A stretch of DNA of 18,175 bases from Rachicladosporium sp. CCFEE 5018 (taxonomy: Eukaryota; Ascomycota; Dothideomycetes; Cladosporiales; Cladosporiaceae). Under the pieces are notes generated by a model. It saw only the letters and a list, made by a program, of their open reading frames with translations. It ran no database searches and was not told the origin of the DNA. The DNA is taken from assembly GCA_002077045.2 (NCBI GenBank), contig NAEU01000837.1, positions 1 through 18,175 of the forward strand. Reading direction: 5' to 3'. A program made the translations under genes and the position numbers. Shown piece by piece: positions 8,929 to 18,175 of this stretch (its first letter is position 1; every line of letters begins with the position of its first letter).

Positions 8929-11026
8929 ATGTCCTATTTCGGCACAGCGTACGGAACCGGCCAACAGCAAGTGCTCGATAGGTGAGCAATCTCGCCGCGA
9001 TTGGGTATCCTGCATCGCCCACAGCGAGGTCCACGCGCTGATGAAGATGGCTCGCAGTCTCCATGTTGCGCTTAACATCCGGCAGCAACCTCAGCAGGCG
9101 CTGGTCGCTACTGTCGGCAAGGAGAAGTGTACTTAAAACACCATAAGTTGCCTTGCTGTGGTGCATGACTGACGAGACATAGCCAGGAAGCCAATTGATC
9201 CACCACCAATCGTGCAGATCGATGTCAGACCGCAAATTGACCCGCAAAGGTGAGTATGAGACACACTGCATGATCGATGAGACGTTCGTTGACCAAAGGC
9301 ACGCTCAGACACTTTCTCGTCAGCCCATACCTCTTCATGGTTGCGACCTTACTTCCGCAAGAGGACAAGATCACCGAAAGAGATGGCAGTAATCCTCCGC
9401 CGTCGGCGAACATGCTAGGGTCGCTCTGTTCTTCGCTACATCGTCTCAAAGACTCTAATAACTTCGGTGCGGCGACTTGTGACACAAAGCACTGTGATTA
9501 TCGCTAATGTACTGTCCAGATGGCGGCTTCTTCATCTTTGGTGACCTGTCAGTGCGGGTGACGGGTACTCATCGATTGCGATTCGCACTGTACGATGTCA
9601 GCAAGTACGTTAGCTCGGACATGCTCGGCCGTTAAGACCAGCTGACACGGACTAGGATAGGTGAGAGCGCTGCCTTCATCACCGATGTCATATCCGAGGA
9701 ATTTGCGGGTACGTTCGTTGCTTCGTCACGCAGCCTCCAACAGCGATACTGACAGTCCGTAGTTGTGGCGCCTAAGGATTTCCATGGCATGGAGGAGTCT
9801 TCGGCGCTCTCCCGGACGTTCAGTGATCAGGGCGTCCGTTTACGACTGCGCAAAGAGCCACGGTCGATCACGTCGTCAGTAGTTCGCATCACCTTCCCAT
9901 AGATTAAGCTGACTCGAGCAGGAGCAGTGCTCGCCGAACACAGCGCAGGTTCAGTCCGACGGAATCTCGACAATCGGGTCACAGCGGTGTCTACACACAG
10001 CGTCAGCCACAGTCTAATGAGCAATACAACGAGAGTTCGAGGGGTGTGAAGAGACGGAGATCTGACACAGAATACGCAGAAGACGGGCAGACATACCCGC
10101 CATCTCAAATGGCACGAAGCCAGTATGGCATGGTCGACAGAATTGCTTCAATCTACGGCGAGTATGGTGAAACAGGTCATGCATCTTCGAGTCTCGGCCA
10201 GTCATATGCGCACGCAAACCTGGGTGCTCCCGACTACTCAGTCCGCCCAACGATGTATGGCGCGGGCTCCTCTGGCACAGCATCGTGGCAGACCTATGTA
10301 CAACAGCCCAGGCAGCTGGCCCAGCCGAACCTCCTCAGTAGTGCAATGCCGGCGGGAGAGGCGCTAGGCGAGGCACACGTGCCATCGCACCCTTTGGCTA
10401 CTAGCTCATCTTTTAGAAGCGCAAGTAATACCTACTCCGACCACGCACCTCATTCGGCCACGTACAGTAGCTATGCAGCTTCTCAAACTGTGCATACCGG
10501 GCAGCCGATGAGTACGCGAACTGGCTCTGTAGGCTATGCAGCCGCATACGATTACAGAACGCCGACATCACTCACAGACTCCTCGAACCTCGCGTCCGCG
10601 AATGAAGCAGGTCCGCTTCCCTCATCTGCTGGGACGATGTCGACGGGATTGGGAACAAGCGAGCACACTCCCGCACAAAGCCACTCCTACCATAACTACG
10701 GCACTCTGAACGCTGGATACAGCTCTATGGGAGCAGGAGCAGGTGCTGCAGCAGCATACAGCCACTCCTCACCGGTCTACACGACGTCGGCACAGCCGCT
10801 ACAATCATCTCTTGATCAGCTGAACGCGAGTCTCAACAGGCCTGACATGGCCGGGTCGAATTATTCGCATCATCTGCCGCCAAGCATGCCGCCGTCTGCT
10901 ATGCAGCCCAATGTGCCGTCTAATATGCTTCTTGGACAAACACTGCCAGAGTCTTTCTACCAGCAAGACGAGTCGACTTCGTATCCGACACCCACGCATG
11001 GAAAGCCGCCTGGGCAATGGGGATGA
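8929..11026 (+). CDS. vosA: Velvet-domain developmental regulator, VosA/Ryp3-like
   Basis: Nuclear regulator of spore formation, spore viability and trehalose (role from the VosA family); velvet proteins bind DNA through an NF-kB-like fold and often pair with VelB. Eight exons are inferred: 8929-8981, 9058-9128, 9183-9249, 9309-9466, 9520-9604, 9656-9708, 9763-9874 and 9922-11026, giving 567 aa with all phases matching. Introns are 47-76 nt, most with CTGAC-type branch points. The velvet domain covers about residues 18-195: NIRQQP, GKEKSRKPIDPPPIVQ, SPYLFMVATLL, SLHRLKD, DGGFFIFGDLSVRV, KDFHGMEESSALSR and DQGVRLRLRKEPR. The GKEK..RKP and FFIFGDLSV wording favours VosA over VelB, VelC or VeA. 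The remaining 368 residues are low-complexity, rich in S, Y, Q, G, A and P, with a basic KRRR at 243-246 as likely nuclear signal. Only exon 8 (from a GTG at 10046) is one long open frame. Family certain; VosA likely. Confidence 0.85.
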
Positions 11027-11752
11027 GGAGGGTGCGCAACATCGAGAATGTAGCGCAGGGCCCTGCAGCATTGGTAAGGACATGATGTGCTTCATCTACC
11101 AGGTAACACAGTACTGGTATTTCGGCTCAAGCGATAACCTGGCAAGGTGCTCGGTCACAAAAGGTTGTGTATTGATACTTGGGAGCATACAACACGGGTC
11201 GAGACATTGCATCATGGAACGGTCGACGGGACCCGTGACTACCCACTGGAGGACATAGAATGAGTGTTCGATAGAGCATAGAAGGCGTGAAACATACGCT
11301 GTTCCAATTTTCGACAAGTACGCAGTGTGTCAACTCTGGTCGTGGGAGCAAGACTTGAGATATGTGACAGTGAGGAGAAGGATCTTGCTCTGCGCTCGTA
11401 CAGACAGTACGTACTCGTGCCCGTGCGAGGTAAGTGATGGCAGATCACGGTCATCGAGCTGGATCTGATCAGTCCAACGGCACGGATTGCGCTTTGAAAT
11501 CTACTGGTTTGCATATGGAATACGGAAGTGTAGCGCGGTAAGGGTATCTCTAGACCTTGACCTTTCCTCTCGCGCGCTCCTTTGTCCTGATAGCTACCAC
11601 ATTGAATGCAAAAGTGCCGCGGAGCCTCGCGGAAGCCCTCGTAATGGCAACGCAAATTCCCAGACCTGGAACCGGTCTCCACGCGATGGGGCCGATCAAA
11701 GGATCCATTCTGTCGCGCATCGCTTAATCGAGAGTCAAGCACGACCCTTCCC
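11027..11752. other. Convergent intergenic region between the velvet gene and stu2
   Basis: About 730 bp between two stop codons facing each other, so it should hold both 3' UTRs and polyadenylation sites. A 167-codon open frame on minus (11239-11742) begins at GTG, has no family resemblance and directly follows the stu2 stop, so I read it as 3' UTR. No hairpin terminator is expected in a eukaryote and none stands out. Confidence 0.5.
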
Positions 11753-14498
11753 TCATTGTCCTCGTCCGATGTTCTGTCGTGCCTATAATTGATTGTCAGC
11801 CATCCGTCTCTCGAGGTGTACCCACTGAATCGAAGAGCAAAGAACTCACCTTCATCATCTCAATCCTAGCCTTCAGATTCTGCGTCACCTCCGCAGCCCT
11901 CTTCCAACTCTCAACACCATCGCTCTGACTCCGCTGCATGGCTTCTCTACCGCTACTATCGTATCGATCCCTCTCTACTCTCGGAGGCGGCGGTCCCATA
12001 TCTCCGTTCCTCTCAGGCTTACCGTTAGCGTGGCCCGATGAACCGGTGGAGTGCGCGGCAAGATCGGGGATGTTCTCTTTGCCTTCACTGCTGCTGAATG
12101 ACGCAGTGGGGTAGTGTGAGGGAGTGCCGTTGCTATAGTCACCGGAGCGCCCGGTAGCGGAGGTGTAGGATCGCCCACTCGATGCAGCAGCGCCGGGCCG
12201 AGCGTAAGAGGGATCAGCTCCGCCGCCGTCACTTTCGCTCGCGCCTCTACCTCTGCCGAGTCGTGCGATCTCGCGCTTCAGTCGTTCGACTTCTCGCGAA
12301 AGACCGTTGCCGCGGTCTTCGGCTACTTCGACATCGCTTCGTGCTCGGACGAGCTGAGTCTCTTTTGCTTTGACTGACAGCACATCTCGTGTATGGTCTT
12401 CGATCAGCTGCGCGTTTTGGTTTTGGAGTTCTGTTATCTGAGCTGAGAGGCGGACTTTGTCTTGTCGCAGTTCGGAGGCGTTTTGTCGCGATAATGCGAG
12501 CTCGGCGCGGAGGTCGAGTAGCTCTTGCCGCTCGATCGCGGAGAGGGAGGAAGCTTGCGCATTTTGTGGTGGTGATGGAGGTGCGGTCGAGGGCTTGGAG
12601 AGAGGTCGATTGGCGAGGCCAGTGGTTCTTGCCGCTGGTGCGCGCGAGGAGGGTGTGGCTGGAGGTTCGGGCTCGAGAGACGGAGTTTGACGTCTAGGCG
12701 AGGCTGTACTGGAAGCTGGAGCTTTTAAGCCAGTCGAAGGTCTCTGAACCCCCCCAGCCGGCGGCTTCAAACCTGCGCCCGGCGGCCGGAGTCCGCCTGC
12801 AGGTTTTGCTGCCGGTCTTGACGTCGGTCTGGGAGCGAGAGGTGGGTCGTCCGCCATCAATGGAGGGCTCTGGGGTCTTGAAGCGGCTTTCTTGGCAGGT
12901 GCAGGTCGTTTGCTACCAGGCGCTGGTCGTTTTCCAGATGCTGCTGGAGCTGAGGCGGGTTTCGGTGGTGGTGCAGCTTTCGGCTTCCACTTCGCTTTCA
13001 CTTCTGCCGTGTCCGCGAACTCCTTGATCTTTGCTTTCTTGATATCGTCGATGCCTTCGAGGTGATTGAGCATGTTCCTATCGGTCATGATCTTCCACAG
13101 TACACCGAGAATCTCAGCACCCGCATCTCGCAAACCAGGTGCGCTCTCTACCAGAAGCTTCTTTGCAGTCTCAGAGAGCTCCTTGGCTTCTTCGAGTGAA
13201 GGCACCTCTCGGGTGGACTTGATGCATCTGATCAGAAAGCGTGCAGTGTTCTCCTTCACCTGCGGGTTCTTGTTCTTCAGCGCCTCAAGTATGTCTGCCT
13301 CAACTTCTCCCAACCCAGTCGCTGCGAAGACAGCATCGCAAGCGGCGCCTATTGCGTCGGTGACGTTGACCTTCTTCTCCTTGAACCGCTCGAGCATTGA
13401 AGCCAAGATAGTACTTCGATACCTCCCGAATGACTTTCGAAGACCCTTTGCCATGGCTTCGATACAATTTGCTGCTATCGTGACGACCATGATATTGGCG
13501 TCCTTCATCGACTTTGCACACCCTCTCACTACTCCATCGAACTGACCTTCTTGTATTGAAGGGTGATTGACTGCTGTGAAAACATCGTCCAGTGCCTCCT
13601 TCCGTTCTTTCCACTTCGCGCTTGATAATCGCTCCTCGAAGTCTTTTGGGATCTTAGAGAAAGCGTCTACCGCCTCGAACTCGGGTTCGAGATCAATTGG
13701 CGCATCCTCTTCCGCCTCTACATCCTCATCAGCACCCTCCTCGGGACCAGCTGCCGCGGCCACCTCCTTCGCCGCCTGTTGTGACCGCAGTAGTCTCTCC
13801 TGCTTCGGTGCTGGCTCGTCCTTTACAGGCTCAAATAGCTTCTCCAAGTCCGTCTGCTGCACAGGCTTTAGCTCGCCCCAGAACAGTGGCTTCATCGCCT
13901 CCCGGAGCCATCGATACAGTTCTACAGTAAGCGCTTGCGCCTCAGCTCTGACGTTCTTATCTGCGTGCCCGTACATCTTCGGCAGAAGCTTCAGTACTGG
14001 CTTCGGCTCCACAGTCTTGCACCCATATGCATGGTAGATGTCTCGGAGTGCGCCGAGCGTCGCGACCACGATCTTGGGCAGCTTGTTCGAGAGCAATGGC
14101 AGCAGCTCCTCCACGACCGGATCCGGCTTGTCCAGCTCGATCAACAGCAAGATGCCCTCTAGTGCTGCTGCCTTCGCCGCCGGCCTTCCTGTCAGCCCCT
14201 TCTCCACAATCGGCATTATCGTGCTCCCCCTTGTCTTCCTCGCGCCTTCCGTCCCCGCGATGTCCAGAAAGGCATTGTAGGCAGTGAGCGCGTCTCCTTG
14301 TGCCGCAACATTCGAGTCTCCCACCGCAGCTTTCCAGAGCGCGCTGTCATTAATGAAGTCGCGTAATATGGGCGCGTTGGGTTGTGCTGTGGCAAACTCC
14401 TTTGCAGCGGTCTCGTAGCCAAGTTTGCGGGCTTTCCAGTTCTTGTGCGCGAATTGATCCGGGAGCGGTAGGAGTGTGAAGTCTTCCTGTTCTGCCAT
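11753..14498 (-). CDS. stu2: XMAP215/Dis1-family microtubule polymerase (Stu2/AlpA), two TOG domains
   Basis: Microtubule plus-end polymerase acting at spindle poles, kinetochores and growing cytoplasmic microtubules (family role). Two exons: 14498-11850 and 11782-11753, giving 892 aa. The 67-nt intron has donor GTGAGT right after ATGATGAAG, a CTGAC branch site and acceptor TATAG; the last exon adds only ARQNIGRGQ. Without splicing the frame reads through the intron to another stop at 11796. TOG1 covers about 1-230 (from LPDQFAHKNWKARKLGYE) and TOG2 about 280-500 (from ERLSSAKWKERKEALDDVF). A Pro/Ala/Lys-rich basic linker spans about 500-640, the usual lattice-binding region. A coiled coil at about 650-745 (ERQELLDLRAELALSRQNA onward) would give the dimer. 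The tail holds S/G-rich sequence. Two TOGs plus coiled coil is the fungal layout; animal members have five TOGs. The start has G at -3 and +4. Confidence 0.93.
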
Positions 14499-14514
14499 CG
14501 CTGTGGTAGTGTCC

Positions 14515-14529
14515 TCAGGATATATTCAT
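14515..14529 (-). other. Four-codon upstream ORF before stu2
   Basis: ATG AAT ATA TCC TGA ends 16 bases before the stu2 start codon on the same strand. Whether it is in the mRNA is not known; if it is, it could mildly reduce stu2 translation. Confidence 0.35.
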
Positions 14530-14872
14530 GCGACGGCGATTTAGTCTTGGTGATGCGCCAGCGATGTCGCGATAAAGTGCAATATGTTGGGCGATGATGT
14601 AGTCTCGTGTCAACAGTCTACCCAAAACAGCAACAGCGAGGGAAAGCGCCACTGTGGGGGAGTTGCCGCACGTGCACTTCTCGCGACGGGATAGCACGTG
14701 AAGACGCGATAACCAAATGATGGGCGCTGGAAATTGATATTGACATCATACAGCACAATTGGCACTGGAAAGGGCTGCTATTGAAGTAACTTCGTCGTCA
14801 CCGCGCTCATTTCCGACCACTGCAGTTACCTCCATTGCCGGCCAAGGAACATCGGAACCATTCAAAATCAAC

Positions 14873-14893
14873 ATGAGAGGAACCATACGGTAA
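14873..14893 (+). other. Six-codon upstream ORF before pac1
   Basis: ATG AGA GGA ACC ATA CGG TAA starts with A at -3 and ends 53 bases before the pac1 ATG. It matters only if transcription starts upstream of it, which cannot be seen from the sequence. Confidence 0.35.
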
Positions 14894-14905
14894 CCCAGTG
14901 AGCGC

Positions 14906-14950
14906 ATGGTATTGCGCATGTGTGGACCGCAGGGACTCTCGCCATCATGA
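14906..14950 (+). other. Upstream ORF whose stop overlaps the pac1 start codon
   Basis: A 14-codon frame begins at ATG 14906 and has a second in-frame ATG at 14918. It ends in TGA at 14948-14950, overlapping the pac1 ATG (14947-14949) as ATGA. Both upstream ATGs have C at -3 (weak context), while the pac1 ATG has A at -3. Such an overlap suits leaky scanning or termination-reinitiation. The overlap is seen directly; any effect is inference. Confidence 0.45.
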
Positions 14951-16404
14951 GCGCACTGCTGACTGGTCGGCAAGCGGAAGAGCTGTAGGTGCCCCTCAAT
15001 TTCCACAACTCACTCGCTACCTGCCGCTGATATCTTGCTAACAGCCATAAGTCTCTCATCGCCTACCTTGCCTCTGCCGGCCATCCCAATGCCGCCTTAG
15101 CACTTCGTCAGGAGCTGGACTTGCCGGAGTGCAGCTTCGATGCTGCCACGACCAAGAAGTATGAGGGACTACTCGAGAGGAAATGGACTTCTGTCGTGCG
15201 CCTGCAGAAGAAGATAATGGACCTCGAAACCCGCAGCACTGCACTGCAGCATGAACTAGACAATGCGACTCCCACCTCACTTGCAGCAAGGAAGAACCAC
15301 GATCCAGCCACATGGCTACCAAAAGCTCCAGCTCGGCATACCCTCCAGTCTCACCGAGCGCCCATCACGAGCGTAGCCTTCCATCCACTTTTCTCCTCCC
15401 TGGCCTCAGCAAGCGAAGACTGTACGATCAAGATCTGGGATTACGAGCTGGGCGAACTCGAACGGACGCTCAAGTCCCACACGAAAGCAGTCCTAGACGT
15501 GGACTATGGTGGGCCGAGAGGGAACACATTGCTGGCATCATGTAGTTCAGATCTTACGATCAAGCTTTGGGATGCGAGCGATGAGTATAAGAATATCCGC
15601 ACACTACCAGGGCACGATCACAGCGTCAGTGCAGTGCGCTTCATCCCATCTGGCGCTGCTGGCGCACCTCTGTCAGGCAATCTGCTGGCTTCTGCGAGTA
15701 GGGACAAGACGATACGCATCTGGGATGCTACGACAGGATACTGCTTGCGGACTCTTCGTGGGCACAATGAATGGGTGCGCTCACTCTCGCCTACGCCGGA
15801 AGGGCGTTTCCTGTTGTCGACGTCTTCGGACCAAACAGCAAGGCTGTGGGATCTCAGCCAGCCCGACTCGAATGCACTCAAGCAGACCCTGGCTGCGCAT
15901 GACCATGTTATAGAAACTTGCGCAATTGCGCCTGCATCATCATACACTCATCTTGCTTCGATGGCGGGACAGAAGAAACCGCCGCCTGCCAGCAGCACGG
16001 CTGAGTACCTTGCGACAGGCGGAAGGGACAAGCTGATCAAGCTGCACACCTCCGCCGGCGTACTGATCAAGACGCTCACCGGCCACGACAACTGGATCCG
16101 AGGGCTCGCCTTTCACCCAGGAGGCAAATACCTGCTCTCCTGCTCCGACGACAAGACCATACGATGTTGGGACCTCAGCCAGGAAGGCAAATGCGTAAGG
16201 ACACTCGAAGTCGCAGGGCACTTCTTGAGTTGTCTGAGATGGGCACCCAGTGTTGTCAAGGAGGGCGATTCTGCGGCTGGGGCAGCGAACGGCAATGGAG
16301 TCAATGGAACGGAGAAAGGCAAAGGTACGGGGCAAACGGAGCAGATTCGGTGTCTGCTTGCTTGCGGGAGCGTGGACTTAAATGTGAGGGTGTTCAGTGC
16401 CTGA
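14947..16404 (+). CDS. pac1: LIS1 homologue, dynein regulator (PAC1/NudF)
   Basis: Binds cytoplasmic dynein and targets it to microtubule plus ends; needed for nuclear migration in hyphae (family role). Two exons: 14947-14984 and 15045-16404, giving 465 aa. The 60-nt intron (GTAGGT donor, CTAAC just before the CAG acceptor) splits the LisH motif, which covers about residues 6-39 (ELHKSLIAYLASAGHPNAAL). A short coiled coil follows at about 60-90 (KKIMDLETRSTALQHELD). Seven WD40 repeats fill about 110-465, with typical endings such as CTIKIWD, LTIKLWD, KTIRIWD, QTARLWD and KTIRCWD. Low-complexity inserts lie before the fifth repeat's end (GQKKPPPASS) and in the last blade (GAANGNGVNG), both within normal variation for fungal members. 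The open frame beginning at TTG 15121 is only part of exon 2 and lacks LisH. Divergent neighbour stu2 is also a plus-end factor. Confidence 0.95.
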
Positions 16405-16547
16405 AGTAGCGCGATCACTTGCCGGGGCGGTTGCATTCCTGACTCGTGGAGTTCAAAGCATCGATTAACGAGCACCAAGGCATGATGTTGCATACACTCG
16501 GCGGCATTCTTTGCCGCTATTCCGATCGGCAGGGAACACGATAGCTT

Positions 16548-16835
16548 AAGCAATTCTAGACCCGAACATCTCAAATCCAGAGACCTTCACACCTTCGGGC
16601 TCCAACTTCCTTCTGTCTCGCGCGGTCAATTGCGTCAATCTAATTCTCCGTCAGTTGCGGGCAAGGGCGGAAGCAGAGAGACAAGCTTCAACTAATGGAT
16701 TATCTTCGGCTTCTAACCCCTCACCTCCATCGTTTTCCATCTTTCCATCCACTCGGCAGCGCGCTTCGCAACCTTGTCTACACCACGCGCATGTCCTAGC
16801 CGTCTTCTCCGGCGCTGATTCTCGGTAGATGTCAT
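16548..16835 (-). CDS. Possible small two-exon gene, unknown function
   Basis: Not recognised. Exon 1 (16835-16725) reads MTSTENQRRRRRLGHARGVD and continues for 37 codons with AAEWMERWKTME, then a GTGAGG donor. Downstream on the same strand a protein-like frame reads TARDRRKLEP, then EGVKVSGFEMFGSRIA, and stops at 16548-16546. The obvious acceptor (branch CTGAC, TTAG at 16640) joins exon 1 to a different frame that stops at 16571. To reach the second frame an unusual AAG acceptor at 16606 is needed, giving about 56 aa. Basic N-terminus and Arg/Lys/Glu richness are all that can be said. It could be a real short gene, a gene with a one-base shift, or chance. The gene converges on pac1. Confidence 0.27.
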
Positions 16836-17389
16836 TGCCTTGATACTGCTGCTGCACCGAGCCTCATGGTCGCTTCACAACGACGCAACCCTCGTGAGAG
16901 GGACTGAACATGACTGCTCATGCAATGTATACTCGAGCGGCGTGAACTACGCAATAGATCGACGACTGCCACCTTCGACCGGGTCCGATATTGGAAGTAG
17001 CTAATGCTCGAAGCTCATCAAGCTTCAGGTTCTGCTCTTCGCAACTTCGGCGAGATGCCAGCGAGCAGCGAGATCTCAAGCAAATCGCTTAGCCCTGCTT
17101 GACAACTGTCCCCGCGCCACGGACCTCATGGCATAGGGCACACTATGGAGTACCTGCATGAATACCGTCATTCTCAGGTACTTTCCCCGCTGTACTCCTA
17201 CTCCGGCCATTGTTCGGTGGAAATTTTGTAGAGCTACTGCAGTAGTTCACGCGGACCTCGAGCGAGATCGCGTAGAACGTTACCCAGACGGTAGGTTCCT
17301 GGAGAAATGTCGTGCTGCTGATCGTGATGGTGGACAGCACGACGCGGATGCGGGTCCGTTATTGTGGGCTCTGCTGTCGATCAGATCAG
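16836..17389. other. Intergenic region upstream of the beta-glucosidase
   Basis: About 550 bp without a recognisable gene. It should hold the beta-glucosidase promoter. Two GCGGGG words on minus (17110-17115, 17185-17190) fit the short CreA consensus, but such words are expected by chance at this density. Nothing else stands out. Confidence 0.4.
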
Positions 17390-18175
17390 ATGAGGAGAGG
17401 TATAAGTATCCGTTTCCTATGCATTAAGTCAACATTTTCACAAGCTCCTCTGCAAAGATGTTTGTCCTCTCCTAGCAAGTCACTGCTCTTGGCAGCAGCC
17501 ACGCTGCTCGCCTCAGGCAATGCTCAGAACACCAGCTACTACACGACCTATGGTGGCAGCCCGCCTGTCTATCCTTCTCGTTGGTCACACTGAAGCTTGC
17601 GGAGACATCGTGATGCTGACTATACTAGCAAACGCAACGGGCATCGGTTGGGAAGCTGCATTCGCGAAGGCGTCCGATTTCGTGTCCCAGCTCACCCTCG
17701 AGGAGAAAGTCCGCCTCGTCACAGGCACGCCCGGCCCTTGCGTCGGAAACATTGGTCCTGTCTACCGCCTAGGCTTCAATGGTATTTGTCTTCAAGATGG
17801 TCCTTTGGCGATTCGCGAAGCAGACTACGCCTCTGTCTTCCCAGCTGGACTGACAGTCGCTGCATCATGGGACAAGAACCTGGCACATGTGCGAGGTGCA
17901 GACATGGCTGCAGAGTTCAAAGGCAAGGGAAGTCACGTGCAACTTGGCCCTGTGGCCGGCCCACTTGGTCGGAGCGGATATGGTGGCAGGAATTGGGAAG
18001 GCTTCAGCCCTGACCCGTGAGTGATTAGAATTTCATGGCAGAGGTCCTGGTCGCTGATCAGTACCCAGCTACCTTACTGGAGAGCTCTTCGCCGAGACCA
18101 TAATGGGCATTGAGGAGACTGGTGTGCAAGCCTGCGGCAAGCACTTCATCGGAAATGAGCAAGAAACTCAGCGGA
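17390..18175 (+). CDS. GH3 beta-glucosidase, secreted, 5' part only (runs off the window)
   Basis: Hydrolyses terminal beta-D-glucosyl residues, for example of cello-oligosaccharides (family role). Visible exons: up to 17579, 17629-18016 and from 18069 to the window end; introns of 49 and 52 nt, the first with a weak GTTGGT donor and a CTGAC branch site. The product shows a hydrophobic leader (SLLLAAATLLASGNAQ), then YPSPNATG, SQLTLEEKVRLVTG, GICLQDGPLAIRE, YASVFPAGLTVAASWD, QLGPVAGPLGR, GRNWEGFSPDPYLTGELFAE and GKHFIGNEQE, all GH3 hallmarks. The first half of the alpha/beta-barrel is present; the nucleophile Asp lies beyond the window. The start is unclear: ATG 17390 is in frame but puts about 30 residues before the hydrophobic leader. 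ATG 17458 gives an ideal signal peptide but hits TAG after five codons and is one base out of frame. The gene may therefore carry a frameshift or sequence error. Confidence 0.8.
17401..17408 (+). promoter_or_regulatory. Possible TATA box of the beta-glucosidase gene
   Basis: TATAAGTA lies 57 bases before the ATG at 17458, a usual fungal spacing if transcription starts near 17430-17440. This fits 17458 as the original start codon. It conflicts with an upstream start at 17390, which would put the box inside the coding region. Confidence 0.35.

Larger units (their letters stand above)
14499..14946. promoter_or_regulatory. Bidirectional promoter region of stu2 and pac1
   Basis: 448 bp between divergent start codons of two microtubule genes. 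It holds a tiny upstream ORF on the stu2 side and two on the pac1 side (listed separately), plus CCGGCCAAGGA at 14838-14848. No convincing TATA box was seen. Confidence 0.6.

Noticed and set aside
11239..11742. 167-codon minus-strand open frame after the stu2 stop
   Set aside because: Starts at GTG, no conserved motif, and lies where the stu2 3' UTR should be.
13685..13700. GGTTCGAGATC resembling a tRNA B-box
   Set aside because: It lies in stu2 coding sequence and no acceptor stem, A-box or cloverleaf can be formed around it.
17105..17305. CreA-type SYGGRG words upstream of the beta-glucosidase
   Set aside because: The six-base degenerate word is expected about every 250 bp on the two strands, so these are not more than chance.
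1..18175. CRISPR array, insertion sequence, prophage, secondary-metabolite or toxin cluster
   Set aside because: No repeat-spacer pattern, transposase, integrase, synthase or toxin-like sequence is visible; the genes are ordinary nuclear genes of a filamentous fungus.

Overview
The window looks like nuclear DNA of a filamentous ascomycete (Pezizomycotina, perhaps Dothideomycetes; the class is an inference from overall resemblance). Genes are broken by many 47-119 nt introns with GT..AG ends and CTGAC/CTAAC-type branch points. The products are fungal: a PHD-containing Sas3-type MYST acetyltransferase, a complex I MWFE subunit, a VosA-type velvet regulator, a short two-TOG XMAP215 protein (Stu2/AlpA), LIS1 (PAC1/NudF) and a secreted GH3 beta-glucosidase. 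No tRNA, rRNA, CRISPR or transposon was found.

Layout: sas3 on minus (4-3401, four exons) is divergent from a five-exon NDUFA1/MWFE gene on plus (4051-4568). A 4.36 kb stretch without a recognisable gene follows (4569-8928) and holds several short palindromes. It leads into the eight-exon velvet gene on plus (8929-11026). That gene converges on stu2/alpA on minus (11753-14498), which is divergent from pac1/nudF on plus (14947-16404) across a 448 bp intergenic region. A weak small-gene candidate lies on minus at 16548-16835. The right end carries the 5' part of a GH3 beta-glucosidase on plus (from about 17390 or 17458, running off the end).

Most genes here are not single open frames, and most of the work was joining exons. 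This recovered a complete N-terminal PHD finger for Sas3, all of the NDUFA1 gene, the whole velvet domain, the LisH exon of PAC1 and a nine-residue last exon of Stu2. Functionally the window is a mix: chromatin, respiration, development, microtubules and sugar release. The only clear functional pairing is stu2 with pac1, two microtubule plus-end factors in divergent orientation. I see no convincing new multi-gene system. The points most worth checking are a 6-nt micro-exon behind a GC donor in NDUFA1, an upstream ORF whose stop overlaps the pac1 start codon, and a one-base frame conflict at the start of the beta-glucosidase.
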